From Propionibacteriaceae bacterium UBA7704 (GTDB taxonomy: Bacteria; Actinomycetota; Actinomycetes; Propionibacteriales; Propionibacteriaceae), in assembly GCA_002482525.1 (NCBI GenBank), contig DLGC01000024.1, positions 1-64,000 of the forward strand: 64,000 nt of DNA, read 5' to 3'. The notes below the pieces were generated by a model. That model saw nothing but the letters and a program-made list of their open reading frames with translations. It was not told where the DNA came from and did no database searches. Shown in pieces: positions 7,762 to 15,871 of the stretch. The position numbers and the translations under genes were made by a program. The stretch's first letter is position 1. Each line of letters starts with the position of its first letter.

Positions 7762-8370
7762 ATGAACGCACCGAAGAAGGCCACCCGTTTCGACGCGATG
7801 ATGCGCTGGATGGAGCACCAGTGGTTCCCGGACGCCCGCGAGTGGGTGTGCAGCCGCGCTGTCGGCGAGACTCTGGAAATAGCCATCGGCACCGGACTGA
7901 ACCTGCGCTACTACCCCGACACCGTGGAGATCACCGCGATCGATCAGGACCGCGACATGATGGTGCTGGCTGAAGAGCGCGCCCAGGCCACCGGACTCGC
8001 GCTGCATGCCGAAGTCGGCGATGCGCTGGCGTTGCCCTTCGTCGATGACGCCTTCGACACGGTGGTGTGCACCTTCGCACTGTGTGAGGTGAGTGATGTC
8101 GACGTCGCCTTGCAGGAATTTGTTCGAGTGTTACGCCCATCGGGCCGGCTATTACTGGCCGATCACATCGTGGCCACTTCGCGCTGGGTGCGTGGCGGCC
8201 AGCGGGTGCTGGAGGCGCTCACTATCCCGATTTCCGGGGAGCATTTCACGCGGCGCCCGCTGGACCATCTCGCCGGCGTCGGTCTTGAGGTCGTGGAGTC
8301 GGCCCGGCGCACCTATGGCGCCGTGGAATACGTTCACGCGGCTCACCCGGGGTTCACCGGCCGCAGGTGA
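7762..8370 (+). CDS. Class I SAM-dependent methyltransferase
   Basis: 202 residues. Motif I is LEIAIGTGLNLRYYP, followed by an acidic residue in ITAIDQDRDMM, then GDALALPFVDDAFDTVVC and VLRPSGRLLLADHI, the usual order for methyltransferase domain 11 (UbiE/METTL7-like). The substrate cannot be read from the sequence. It shares a transcript with the esterase lipoprotein and ends 4 bases from the convergent arsR. It is much shorter than ArsM and lacks that enzyme's cysteine pattern, so arsenic methylation is not supported by sequence alone. Confidence 0.75.
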   Translation: MNAPKKATRFDAMMRWMEHQWFPDAREWVCSRAVGETLEIAIGTGLNLRYYPDTVEITAIDQDRDMMVLAEERAQATGLALHAEVGDALALPFVDDAFDTVVCTFALCEVSDVDVALQEFVRVLRPSGRLLLADHIVATSRWVRGGQRVLEALTIPISGEHFTRRPLDHLAGVGLEVVESARRTYGAVEYVHAAHPGFTGRR

Positions 8371-8374
8371 TCTC

Positions 8375-8731
8375 TCAGTTGCCTGCTGGGAGTTGCGGCG
8401 GCTCGACGGCCAACACGGTGCGCACGATCGGTTCCAGTTCGGGGCGGATCCAGTAGTGGATCCAGGTTCCGGTGCGCTCACCATCGACGAGGCCGGCTTC
8501 CCGCAGCACTTTGAGATGGTGACTGATGGTCGGCCCGGATAGATCGAAATGGGGCGTCAGCTCACACACGCACACGCGACCCGCGTCGGTGATCAGAGCC
8601 ACCAGCCGCAACCGCACCGGATCACCAAGCGCCTTGAGTACACCAGCCAGGCCGGCGGCCTGCTCCGCGGTGAGCACGTCAGCACGCGGCCGACACACCG
8701 GCGCCTCGATGATGGGGAGTTCGCTCAACAC
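8375..8731 (-). CDS. arsR: ArsR-family arsenic-responsive repressor
   Basis: 118 residues from GTG at 8729-8731 (TTG at 8726-8728 is the alternative). The winged-helix core is ALGDPVRLRLVALI...DLSGPTISHHLKVLREAGLV. The helix before it carries RVCVCELTPHF, matching the CVC metalloid-binding motif of ArsR proteins that release DNA upon binding arsenite or antimonite. It is divergent from arsC; the 73-base gap holds promoters and a palindrome. Repression of both directions is the expected mode. Confidence 0.88.
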   Translation of the reverse strand: MLSELPIIEAPVCRPRADVLTAEQAAGLAGVLKALGDPVRLRLVALITDAGRVCVCELTPHFDLSGPTISHHLKVLREAGLVDGERTGTWIHYWIRPELEPIVRTVLAVEPPQLPAGN

Positions 8732-8740
8732 CGTTCTATC

Positions 8741-8789
8741 TTGACACATATCTAAACAAGGGCAAGGATTCTGCTTAGACATTCGTCTA
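8741..8789 (+). promoter_or_regulatory. arsR/arsC promoter and operator
   Basis: TTGACA (8741-8746), a 17-base spacer and AAGGAT (8764-8769) fit a promoter for arsC. TAGAC-ATTC-GTCTA (8776-8789), a perfect inverted repeat, sits where transcription should begin and is a natural ArsR site. AAGGAG for arsC follows at 8793-8798. Confidence 0.55.
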
Positions 8790-8804
8790 TTCAAGGAGTC
8801 CCCC

Positions 8805-9224
8805 GTGCCCACTGACCCCGCAACCAAGCCAAGCGTCCTGTTCGTGTGCGTCCACAATGCAGGCCGATCCCAGATGGCCGCGGGGTACCTGCGCCACCTC
8901 GCTGGCGACCGTGTCACCGTCTACTCCGCAGGCTCGATGCCGGGCGACCAGCTCAATCCGGTCGCCGTGGCCGCCATGGCCGAAGACGGCATCGACATCG
9001 CTGGCGAACAGCCCAAACTCTTGCAGGACGACACCGTGAAAGCCTCCGACGTGGTGATCACCATGGGATGCGGCGACACCTGCCCATTCTTCCCCGGCAA
9101 GCGCTACCTGGACTGGGTGCTCGACGACCCGGCAGGCCAGCCGATCGAGAAGGTTCGCCCCATCCGTGACGAGATCAAGCAGCGCGTGGAGGCTCTGATT
9201 TCGGAGCTGGTGACCCCTCAGTGA
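8805..9224 (+). CDS. arsC: Arsenate reductase, mycothiol-dependent type
   Basis: 139 residues from GTG with AAGGAG 6 bases upstream. The low-molecular-weight phosphatase loop is VLFVCVHNAGRSQ (cysteine about 15). The later block VVITMGCGDTCPFFPGKRYL, then DWVLDDPAGQ, matches the actinobacterial ArsC1/ArsC2 type, which forms an arseno-mycothiol adduct resolved by mycoredoxin (established for Corynebacterium). It reduces arsenate to arsenite for export. Its stop overlaps the permease start by 4 bases, indicating translational coupling. The mshA and mshB-like genes near 38-40 kb could supply the thiol. Confidence 0.88.
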   Translation: MPTDPATKPSVLFVCVHNAGRSQMAAGYLRHLAGDRVTVYSAGSMPGDQLNPVAVAAMAEDGIDIAGEQPKLLQDDTVKASDVVITMGCGDTCPFFPGKRYLDWVLDDPAGQPIEKVRPIRDEIKQRVEALISELVTPQ

Positions 9225-10267
9225 CCCAAGCAGTCCTGCAGCGACCTGCGGTACGCCGCTGGGGCGGACTGACCCTGGCCGCGGTCGTTGTGGTTGGGCT
9301 CTACGCCCTCAACGAGTTCTTCTGGACGTGGCTGTACGCCGGCGTCTTCGGGTGGGATATCACCACCGGATGGCCGTCGATGCTCCACTTCTTCAGCTAC
9401 GACACGATCAAGATCACGCTGCTGCTGGTCGCCATCATCTTCGCCATCACCGTTCTGCGCAGCTTCGCCAGTATCGAACGCACCCGCGCTCTGCTCGGCG
9501 GACGGCGCGAGGGCGTCGGAAATGTGCTCGCCGCCGGATTGGGAGTCGTCACGCCGTTCTGTTCCTGCAGCGCGGTGCCTGCCTTCATCGGCTTCGTGGC
9601 TGCCGGCGTCCCGCTGGGTGTGACAATGAGTTTCCTGATCGCCAGCCCGCTGGTGAACGAAGTGGCCATCGCCTTGCTGCTGGGCCTCTTCGGCATCGGC
9701 CCCACCCTGCTGTACGTCAGCGCCGGTCTGATGATCGCCATCGTCGCCGGCATGATCATCGGACGCCTTCACCTCGAAGGCTGGGTCGAAGGGTTCGTGT
9801 TCGAGACCAAGCTCCGCGGGCAGGTGATCGACTCCACCGCCGAGCTGACCTGGGACGACCGGTTGCAGATGGGCCGAGAGGAAGTTGCCAGCATCCTGCG
9901 CAAGATCTGGCCCTATCTGCTGGCCGGTATCGGCCTGGGCGCGGTGATCCACGGGTGGGCACCGGAAGACTTCTTCGCCCGCTTCGCGGGGGCCGGCAAT
10001 CCCGTCGCGGTACCGATCGCGGTCCTCCTCGGCGTGCCGCTGTACTCCAACGCGGCCGGCATCCTGCCCCTCGTGGAGAGCCTGCACGACAAGGGCCTGC
10101 CGATGGGCACACTGCTCGCCTTCATGATGGCCACGGTGGCTCTCAGCCTGCCGGAGATGATCCTGCTGCGGCGCGTTCTCAAACCCAAGCTGATCGGCGT
10201 GTTCATCGCCGTCACGGCCGTCGGCATCATCGCGGTCGGTTATCTATTCAATGCCATCATCGGCTGA
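9221..10267 (+). CDS. ArsP/DUF318-type permease
   Basis: 348 residues, many membrane segments, GTG start overlapping the arsC stop. The signature TPFCSCSAVPAFIGFVAAG (cysteines about 114 and 116), followed by SFLIASPLVNEVA, is that of the ArsP/permease family. Known members export trivalent organoarsenicals (ArsP) or act in metalloid and metal efflux (SO_0444 type). Position after arsC argues for arsenic efflux in place of ArsB or Acr3. Whether it takes inorganic arsenite or methylated species cannot be told from sequence. Confidence 0.82.
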   Translation: MTQAVLQRPAVRRWGGLTLAAVVVVGLYALNEFFWTWLYAGVFGWDITTGWPSMLHFFSYDTIKITLLLVAIIFAITVLRSFASIERTRALLGGRREGVGNVLAAGLGVVTPFCSCSAVPAFIGFVAAGVPLGVTMSFLIASPLVNEVAIALLLGLFGIGPTLLYVSAGLMIAIVAGMIIGRLHLEGWVEGFVFETKLRGQVIDSTAELTWDDRLQMGREEVASILRKIWPYLLAGIGLGAVIHGWAPEDFFARFAGAGNPVAVPIAVLLGVPLYSNAAGILPLVESLHDKGLPMGTLLAFMMATVALSLPEMILLRRVLKPKLIGVFIAVTAVGIIAVGYLFNAIIG

Positions 10268-10279
10268 CAGGAGAATCAC

Positions 10280-10525
10280 GTGAACATCAAGATCCTCGGC
10301 TCCGGCTGCGCCAACTGCGTAAACCTGGAGAAGGCGGCCCGGGCTGCGGCCGCCGAGTTGGGCTTGGACGCCGACTTCGAGAAGGTCACCGACTACGCCG
10401 ACATCGCTGGCTACGGCATCATGCGCACCCCCGGATTGGTCGTCGACGAGACCGTCGTGCTGTCCGGTCGGGTGCCCACCGTTTCGCAGGTCAAGGAACT
10501 TCTCAGCGCTCAGCTCGGCAGCTGA
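10280..10525 (+). CDS. Thioredoxin-fold small redox-active disulfide protein
   Basis: 81 residues, MNIKILGSGCANCVNLEKAA, with a CxxC pair (C10/C13) right after the first strand and a cis-proline in MRTPGLVVDE. This is the MTH895/small redox-active disulfide protein 2 type, often encoded beside ArsP-type permeases. It starts 12 bases after the permease stop behind AGGAGAA and completes the arsC-permease-thioredoxin operon. Likely roles are thiol chemistry or metalloid hand-off; both are inference from context. Confidence 0.85.
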   Translation: MNIKILGSGCANCVNLEKAARAAAAELGLDADFEKVTDYADIAGYGIMRTPGLVVDETVVLSGRVPTVSQVKELLSAQLGS

Positions 10526-10564
10526 GTCAGCACCGCACTAGGCTGAAGGCGAACAGGAGGCACC

Positions 10565-10966
10565 ATGCGACCGCTCGCCTCAGCCGCTGCTGCGGCTGCC
10601 CTGCTCGTGGTACTCGTCGGCTGCTCTGCACCCGGAGGTGACATGACCAACCCACCCACCAGCGGGCGCCCCAGCTTCCAGACCACCGGCCCCATACCGT
10701 CGACCGGCACGCCGGTCACGCTCAGCGACGCTCAGTTGGCTGCGATTGAGGCCGATCTAGCCACTCGAGGGGTCACCGCGGAGTTCACCGTGGACAGCGC
10801 TGTCGCCGTCACCTGGCCGGACGGATCGTGGGGCTGTCCCGAACCAGGCAAGGCCTACACCCAGGCGCTGGTTCCCGGCGTCCACGCCAAGGTCAGCGCG
10901 GACGGCAAAGGCTATGACTACCGCTTCGGAAACGGCCCGACACCCCGGTTGTGCGACAAGCGCTAA
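10565..10966 (+). CDS. Small lipoprotein of unknown function
   Basis: 133 residues; ATG preceded by AGGAGG. The signal MRPLASAAAAAALLVVLVGC ends in a lipobox. A Thr/Pro/Ser linker precedes a domain with LSDAQLAAIEADLATRGV, VTWPDGSWGCPEPGKAYTQA, VPGVHAKV and YDYRFGNGPTPRLCDKR. The WPDGSLGCP...Y.Q pattern is common in small actinobacterial secreted proteins of unknown role. Two cysteines could form a disulfide. It converges with the subtilase gene, 12 bases apart. Confidence 0.75.
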   Translation: MRPLASAAAAAALLVVLVGCSAPGGDMTNPPTSGRPSFQTTGPIPSTGTPVTLSDAQLAAIEADLATRGVTAEFTVDSAVAVTWPDGSWGCPEPGKAYTQALVPGVHAKVSADGKGYDYRFGNGPTPRLCDKR

Positions 10967-10978
10967 CCGGGTCGCTGA

Positions 10979-13900
10979 TCAGCGCAGGCTGAGCAACAAC
11001 GCTTCCGAGGCTCCCGAACGGTTGTCGAAGACCGCCACCATCACGCCCTTGGGTCGCTGCTGAGCGACGGCGGCATTGTTCACCATGATCGGCACCTGAG
11101 CGCGCTGATTGCGCACAACGGTCACACCGCCGCCATCCTCGATGGCCCGATTCCACGGGTCGTAGCTGGCCCATCCGGCGAACTCGTCGGAGTCGGTGCC
11201 CTTCACCGTGTAGCTGGTCGCGGTGTAGCTGAAGGCACCGGAGTCAGCGCTCAAGCCCAGGTCCGCGGCCTGCACGGGCAGCAGGATCGTGCTGGAGTCG
11301 GTCGGTGCCATCGCCAGGTAACCGCTGGCGTACAGGGCCCCGCTGGCGATCTCATAGATGAACACTTCCGTCACGCCGTCGAAGGTGCCCGACCGGTAGG
11401 CACCGGAATCCGCAGCGAACACGATGTAGTCCTCCACGCCGTCCCCGGTGGTGTCCAGCCACACGTCGTATTCGTTGGTGGCCGGGTTGGAGAAGCGGTC
11501 ATGGTTGTTGATGGCGAAGACCAACAGCTTGTCGGCGCCGGTGTCGAAGGACTGGACTCCCAGTGCCCGAAGGTCATAGCCGGTGCGCACTGCACTCTTG
11601 GACAGATCAGCAGGGTCGGTCAGGCCGAGAGTGTAAACATCGGCGTAGGCATCCAAGGCGCCGCCGAAGTTGCTCAACCGCAGCGACCACGTCGTGCTGG
11701 CCTGAGCCTTGCCGGCCCGCAACTCGGTGCCAAGGGATCGATCACGGCCGATGGTGGCAGCCACCTTCGCCTGCGACCGCGGCACCAGCAGATAGGGAAC
11801 CCGCAGGGTCTCCGCAGCTGAGGTCAGGATCACCGAGCCGGACACCTGGGCGAACATCGACTGGTCATCACCCAGCGAGGAGCCGCTGGCCCCGGCCGGG
11901 ACGCTGAGCGTCACCGAGACCTTGCGAGACGAGTGCGCCGGGACGCGCACCACAGTGGGCCACAACGTCACCGTGCCGGCCACCGACTGCGAACTGGCCT
12001 CCGAAGACAGCCGGTAACTCGCCGCCGAAGCGCTGGTATTGGTCACTGTGATGGTCTTGGTGGCGCGGTAGGTGGTGCTCGGCTCGGCGAATCCGAAGCT
12101 GAGCGATGCTTCACGAACCTTGCCTGCCTTGGTTCGGAATTGGTCACCGGTGACGATGGTCTTGGTGTTCACCGCCTGCACCGGATCCACCAGACCAGCC
12201 CCGGCTCCGGTCACCGAATACCCCGAGATTCCGCCCGGATCGGACGTCGTCACCATTGCCGAGGCGACCTGGTCGGCGCTCCAACTCGGATGGGACTGAA
12301 CGGCCAGAGCCGCAACACCGGCCACATGGGGTGCAGCCATCGAGGTGCCCGACAGGACCTGGGCACCGGTTCCGGTACCGACAGCGGCCGAACTGATCGA
12401 TACACCCGGGGCTGTGACGTTCGGGCTGATCCCGGACTCCCCGGAGACCGGACCGGCGGAGGAGAATCCAGCCAACTCCCGGTAGCCCGGATTGTCGATG
12501 AATCCGGACACCATGGTGAGCGTCTGGCCGTCAGCATTGCGCAGTGTCGGGCCATCGTTGAGAGGCACCCCGAGGAACGGAATCGTGACGGTGTAGGGCT
12601 CCCCGGTATCGGGGTTGCTCGTGATCTCCCCTTCATAGGGAGGGAATTGGTCGTCAGAGTTGACCATGAGCACAGCGTCGGCCCCGGCCTGTTGACCGTA
12701 GATGGCCTTGGCCACCCGGGCACAGGTGCCGCGGGAGACCACCGCGATGGTGAGAACGTCGTCTGCGGGAAGGGATGCGGTGAAGGCACCGACCGAGCAG
12801 CCCAGGGACTCGTTTTCAGCGGTGGTCGGATCATCGACGACCGAGACCACGCGATAACCTCCGGCCGAGATCGGCGCAGAGTTGGCATTGATGGCATCGA
12901 CCAGGTCGCCATTGGCCAGTTGCAGCGAGGCGCTGGGCAGGTTGCTCGCGGTGTCCATCGCGGCGACCGAGATCACGCCCTGACCGCTGGCCGGGGTACC
13001 CGTGATGTAGGGGCTATGGCCTGAGTTGCCGGCCGAAGCCACCACCACGACCCCGGCTGCGACGGCATTGCTGGCCGCCACCGCATCAGGATCATCGGGA
13101 CCACCGAACGGGCTTCCCAACGACATGTTGACGACGTCCATGCCGTGATCGACGGCCCAGTCGATGGCTTCCACCACGACATCGGTGGACCCCGTGCAAC
13201 CGAAGACACGCAGTGCATACAGGTCGGCCTCAGGGGCAACGCCAGGCCCCACCTTGAACGACAGATCCGCTGTGGAGCTGTCGTAGGGGCCCGCAAAGGC
13301 CGAGCCGTCCGATGCGACGCCGCCACCGGCGGCGGTGCCGGCCACGTGGGTGCCGTGTCCTTCACAATCCAGCGGATTGGCGTCCGGCTGGGGCGTTGAA
13401 CCGGCAACCTCGGCGTCGTAGTCGTCACCGACGAAGTCGTAGCCACCCTTCACCCGCGGCGCGTTCGCGCCGAACAAGGTGCTGGCCGGATCGACCGGCT
13501 GGGTGCTGGTGGCCTTGGCTGCAGCGAAAGCGTCGGCAGTGCCCGGACCGCCGAAGTCGGCATGCGTGTAGTCGATGCCGGTATCGATGATGGCGACCTT
13601 GACGCCCTTACCGGTGACGCCGCTGTTCTGCCAGGCCTCGCCGGTACCCAGATAGGGCACGGAGGTGGTGTTGTCCAGGGTCTTGGGGGTCAGCGAATGA
13701 ACGCCGACGACTCCCGGCAGTGCAGCCAACTCAGAGATCTTGTTCGAGGCCACCCGCACCCGCATGCCGTTGTAGGCCGACTGCAGCTCGCTGACCACCT
13801 GACCGCCCTCGGCGGTGATGTCGGAGCGCAGCGCGCGCTGCGCCTTGCGCAGTGTGGTCTTCACCTGATTGCGACGTTCTCGGGTCAGCTTCTTGCCTGC

Positions 13901-14128
13901 TTTGGCCTCGACGACGGCCACCGGGTCGCCGCTGAGTTGGACCATCACATCGACGCGCCTCGTGGCGTCCAGAGCCTGGGGTGTGCGGGTCGCGCTAAGC
14001 CGTCCCGACGATGGCGCCGCAGCGAAATCACTGCCTGGCCCAGCGCCTTGCGCGATCCCAGGCATGACCGCCATGGTCATGCCGAGCGCAACGACAGATA
14101 CTGCAACGATCGTGATCTGGGGTTTCAT
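10979..14128 (-). CDS. Secreted subtilisin-like serine protease (S8) with PA domain
   Basis: 1049 residues. ATG at 14126-14128 is chosen because GGAAGG precedes it and a signal peptide follows directly; a longer in-frame start lacks both. Order: signal peptide (1-28), inhibitor-I9-like propeptide (about 55-150), S8 catalytic domain with Asp about 182 (AIIDTGIDYTHADFGG), His about 258 (DCEGHGTHVAGTAAG) and Ser about 596 (LSGTSMAAPHVAGVAAL). A protease-associated domain is inserted before the serine (SRGTCARVAKAIYGQQAGAD). The C-terminal 400 residues are beta-rich, Fn3-like. This is the Vpr/C5a-peptidase-like layout, an extracellular protease that matures by propeptide removal. Confidence 0.9.
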   Translation of the reverse strand: MKPQITIVAVSVVALGMTMAVMPGIAQGAGPGSDFAAAPSSGRLSATRTPQALDATRRVDVMVQLSGDPVAVVEAKAGKKLTRERRNQVKTTLRKAQRALRSDITAEGGQVVSELQSAYNGMRVRVASNKISELAALPGVVGVHSLTPKTLDNTTSVPYLGTGEAWQNSGVTGKGVKVAIIDTGIDYTHADFGGPGTADAFAAAKATSTQPVDPASTLFGANAPRVKGGYDFVGDDYDAEVAGSTPQPDANPLDCEGHGTHVAGTAAGGGVASDGSAFAGPYDSSTADLSFKVGPGVAPEADLYALRVFGCTGSTDVVVEAIDWAVDHGMDVVNMSLGSPFGGPDDPDAVAASNAVAAGVVVVASAGNSGHSPYITGTPASGQGVISVAAMDTASNLPSASLQLANGDLVDAINANSAPISAGGYRVVSVVDDPTTAENESLGCSVGAFTASLPADDVLTIAVVSRGTCARVAKAIYGQQAGADAVLMVNSDDQFPPYEGEITSNPDTGEPYTVTIPFLGVPLNDGPTLRNADGQTLTMVSGFIDNPGYRELAGFSSAGPVSGESGISPNVTAPGVSISSAAVGTGTGAQVLSGTSMAAPHVAGVAALAVQSHPSWSADQVASAMVTTSDPGGISGYSVTGAGAGLVDPVQAVNTKTIVTGDQFRTKAGKVREASLSFGFAEPSTTYRATKTITVTNTSASAASYRLSSEASSQSVAGTVTLWPTVVRVPAHSSRKVSVTLSVPAGASGSSLGDDQSMFAQVSGSVILTSAAETLRVPYLLVPRSQAKVAATIGRDRSLGTELRAGKAQASTTWSLRLSNFGGALDAYADVYTLGLTDPADLSKSAVRTGYDLRALGVQSFDTGADKLLVFAINNHDRFSNPATNEYDVWLDTTGDGVEDYIVFAADSGAYRSGTFDGVTEVFIYEIASGALYASGYLAMAPTDSSTILLPVQAADLGLSADSGAFSYTATSYTVKGTDSDEFAGWASYDPWNRAIEDGGGVTVVRNQRAQVPIMVNNAAVAQQRPKGVMVAVFDNRSGASEALLLSLR

Positions 14129-14181
14129 GAAGACCTTCCTGCGATGCCTGCACAGCGAAGTTCTGACTAGCTGAGCGTAGA

Positions 14182-14201
14182 TGTCCCCCCTCCGGGGGAC
14201 A
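14182..14201 (-). terminator. Hairpin between phosphatase and protease genes
   Basis: TGTCCCCC-CTCC-GGGGGACA, a perfect 8-base-pair stem. It lies after the stop of the phosphatase gene and before the protease start on the same strand, so a terminator is the simplest reading; an operator is possible. Confidence 0.5.
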
Positions 14202-14241
14202 ATCACCATCTCAATGCTCGATACCGCGGTCGCGGCCGGGT

Positions 14242-15237
14242 TCACTCGACCGCACGCCGCGCAGCCAGGATCATCCAGTACTCCTCCTGGCTCAACGGGC
14301 ACGGGTTCGCCCCGCCATTCATCCAGTCAGCCACCGACGCCGGCAGTTCCACCGGCACGGCTCGGAACAGGTCCGTGATCATCACCGGGAGCAGCCAACC
14401 GCCGTCCTCCACCTGCTGGGCGGGCCCCACCACGAGCGCCCGACCGTTCAGCCCCGCCTCGGTGAGGAAGAGCACCTCGTCCAGTTGTCCCAGCTCCGCA
14501 GGCTCGGTGTCGATGGTCAACCCGACGGCCACCTCACCGGAATCGGCCAGCACCCTGCCGAGCGTCTCAGGATCATCAGGCCCCAGCCGCACAGCCCAGC
14601 GGCTGTTCGGAGTTTCCTGGGAACGAATCCGACGGATCACCTCTTGGCCGTCGATGTGGTGGGAATGCCGCCACCGCACCAACGCACGGCGAAGGTTCCG
14701 CTTGGTGCGGGAATCGCAGTCGCTGCGCTGGCAGTACCAGTTGATCACGCTGCCGGCATAGTCGATCACCGCGACCGGGCGCGCATCACGGATCGCGTTG
14801 AGAGCGTCACGCAGGCCGACGCCCTGATCCAGCAGGATGGCCAATACCGCAGACGGCGCCCTATTGACCCCCATGTGGCAATGCACGAGAACCTTCGCCT
14901 CCGGGTCGGAGTCCAGGGCCTCCCGTACCCACTGCACCAGTGCCTCGAACCACGTCGGCGGGATGAACTGGCCGGCATCGTCCACTCGATGATGCAGGTA
15001 GGCCACCTGCGGCGCCCACGCGCCGACCAGGGCCTCATCACTCCACTCTGAACGAAGATCCACGATGTGGGTGATACCCGCATCGACGAGTTCGGCGAGC
15101 TGTGTCTGGGCCCGACGGAAATTCGCCGCCAAGTCGGCGCCCAACGCCACCCGGTCGGTTACGAAGACCGCATCGGCGTCCGTGAACCCCCCGGCATCAC
15201 CACCATCGGTGACCATGGTGTCCGCCTCATCACTCAC
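14242..15237 (-). CDS. Dual-specificity-type protein phosphatase with extra C-terminal domain
   Basis: 331 residues. The N-terminal ~170 residues form a DSP/tyrosine phosphatase domain: ITHIVDLRSEWSD (general-acid region), then the P-loop KVLVHCHMGVNRAPS with Cys about 120 and Arg about 126. Residues about 170-331 are not recognised; they include SRWAVRLGPDDPETLGRVL, VAVGLTIDTEP and a C-terminal EEYWMILAARRAVE. It is predicted cytoplasmic because no signal is seen. The target, a phosphoprotein or small phosphate ester, is unknown. The 634-base region upstream is non-coding. Confidence 0.8.
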   Translation of the reverse strand: MSDEADTMVTDGGDAGGFTDADAVFVTDRVALGADLAANFRRAQTQLAELVDAGITHIVDLRSEWSDEALVGAWAPQVAYLHHRVDDAGQFIPPTWFEALVQWVREALDSDPEAKVLVHCHMGVNRAPSAVLAILLDQGVGLRDALNAIRDARPVAVIDYAGSVINWYCQRSDCDSRTKRNLRRALVRWRHSHHIDGQEVIRRIRSQETPNSRWAVRLGPDDPETLGRVLADSGEVAVGLTIDTEPAELGQLDEVLFLTEAGLNGRALVVGPAQQVEDGGWLLPVMITDLFRAVPVELPASVADWMNGGANPCPLSQEEYWMILAARRAVE

Positions 15238-15660
15238 GGCACAATCATGCCCTGCTGCGCGCCCTGGCGACGCCTATACCCGTCAAACCAGCCAGGTGAG
15301 TCCTAATCACGATCCCCTCAAATCGATAACGACCACCAGAAGGCTACGCAGTCATCGCTACGTGGTATTACTCCGGCGGAACACCTAGGTGCTGATCAAC
15401 CGCGCATCTATAGTTAGAACACCAGTACGGGAGGCGCCGACGCCGAGCCAGGCATAGCCGGGGGGATGTTCGGGGGGAGCGGTGAACCAGGCTCGGAGCT
15501 GACTGACTGGAGTGCCGAGATCGGATACAAGATCCGGGTTGATGCCGACATTCGGGGGAGTTCGGTGGTCAGCCGCGCGGGAGATCCGCGATCATGTGGA
15601 CTTTCATCCGATCTCAGCCATGGTGACTCACGGGCCGAACGGGTGCCCAGCGGAGTTCCC

Positions 15661-15700
15661 AGTGGTGGCCGGCCGGGACCCCTCCCAGCCGGCCACCACT
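15661..15700 (+). other. Long perfect hairpin in the deaminase-like leader
   Basis: AGTGGTGGCCGGC (15661-15673) and GCCGGCCACCACT (15688-15700) pair perfectly over 13 bases with a 14-base loop. It could be a terminator, an attenuator or part of a structured leader. Confidence 0.65.
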
Positions 15701-15772
15701 GCAATTCCGGGAAACTAACTGCGATGCCGACGGGATTTCTTCCTGCGCTATCCCCCTTTTGGGTGACAAAAA

Positions 15773-15832
15773 GCTCGCCCGAAATGGAAAACCCGCAGAT
15801 AACCTCACACATACGGCACCTGGCGGGCGAGC
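15773..15832 (+). promoter_or_regulatory. Candidate structured RNA before the deaminase-like gene
   Basis: GCTCGCCCG (15773-15781) pairs with CGGGCGAGC (15824-15832), enclosing 42 bases rich in A and C. It ends 28 bases before AGGAGG (15861-15866). The layout, a closing stem around an unpaired core next to a ribosome site, is like a small riboswitch or leader, but I could not match a known class. Confidence 0.4.
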
Positions 15833-15871
15833 AACAGCTAGCATCGAGTCGCAATGTTCAAGGAGGGGAAC

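Larger units (their letters stand above)
15238..15871. other. Long gene-free region with RNA-like structure
   Basis: 634 bases between the divergent phosphatase and deaminase-like genes. No frame reads as a protein. It holds the palindrome CACCTAGGTG (15382-15391), a lower-GC part (15300-15420) suited to promoters, a perfect 13-base-pair hairpin (15661-15700) and a 9-base-pair closed structure (15773-15832) just before the next ribosome site. No known riboswitch class was recognised with confidence. Confidence 0.6.

Noticed and set aside
7762..8370. Arsenite methyltransferase ArsM
   Set aside because: Too short and lacks the cysteine pattern of ArsM; only the general SAM-binding fold is supported.
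15420..15600. Match to cobalamin or ydaO (c-di-AMP) riboswitch
   Set aside because: GGGG-rich and GGTGAA-like bits are present, but the conserved core order of either class could not be found.
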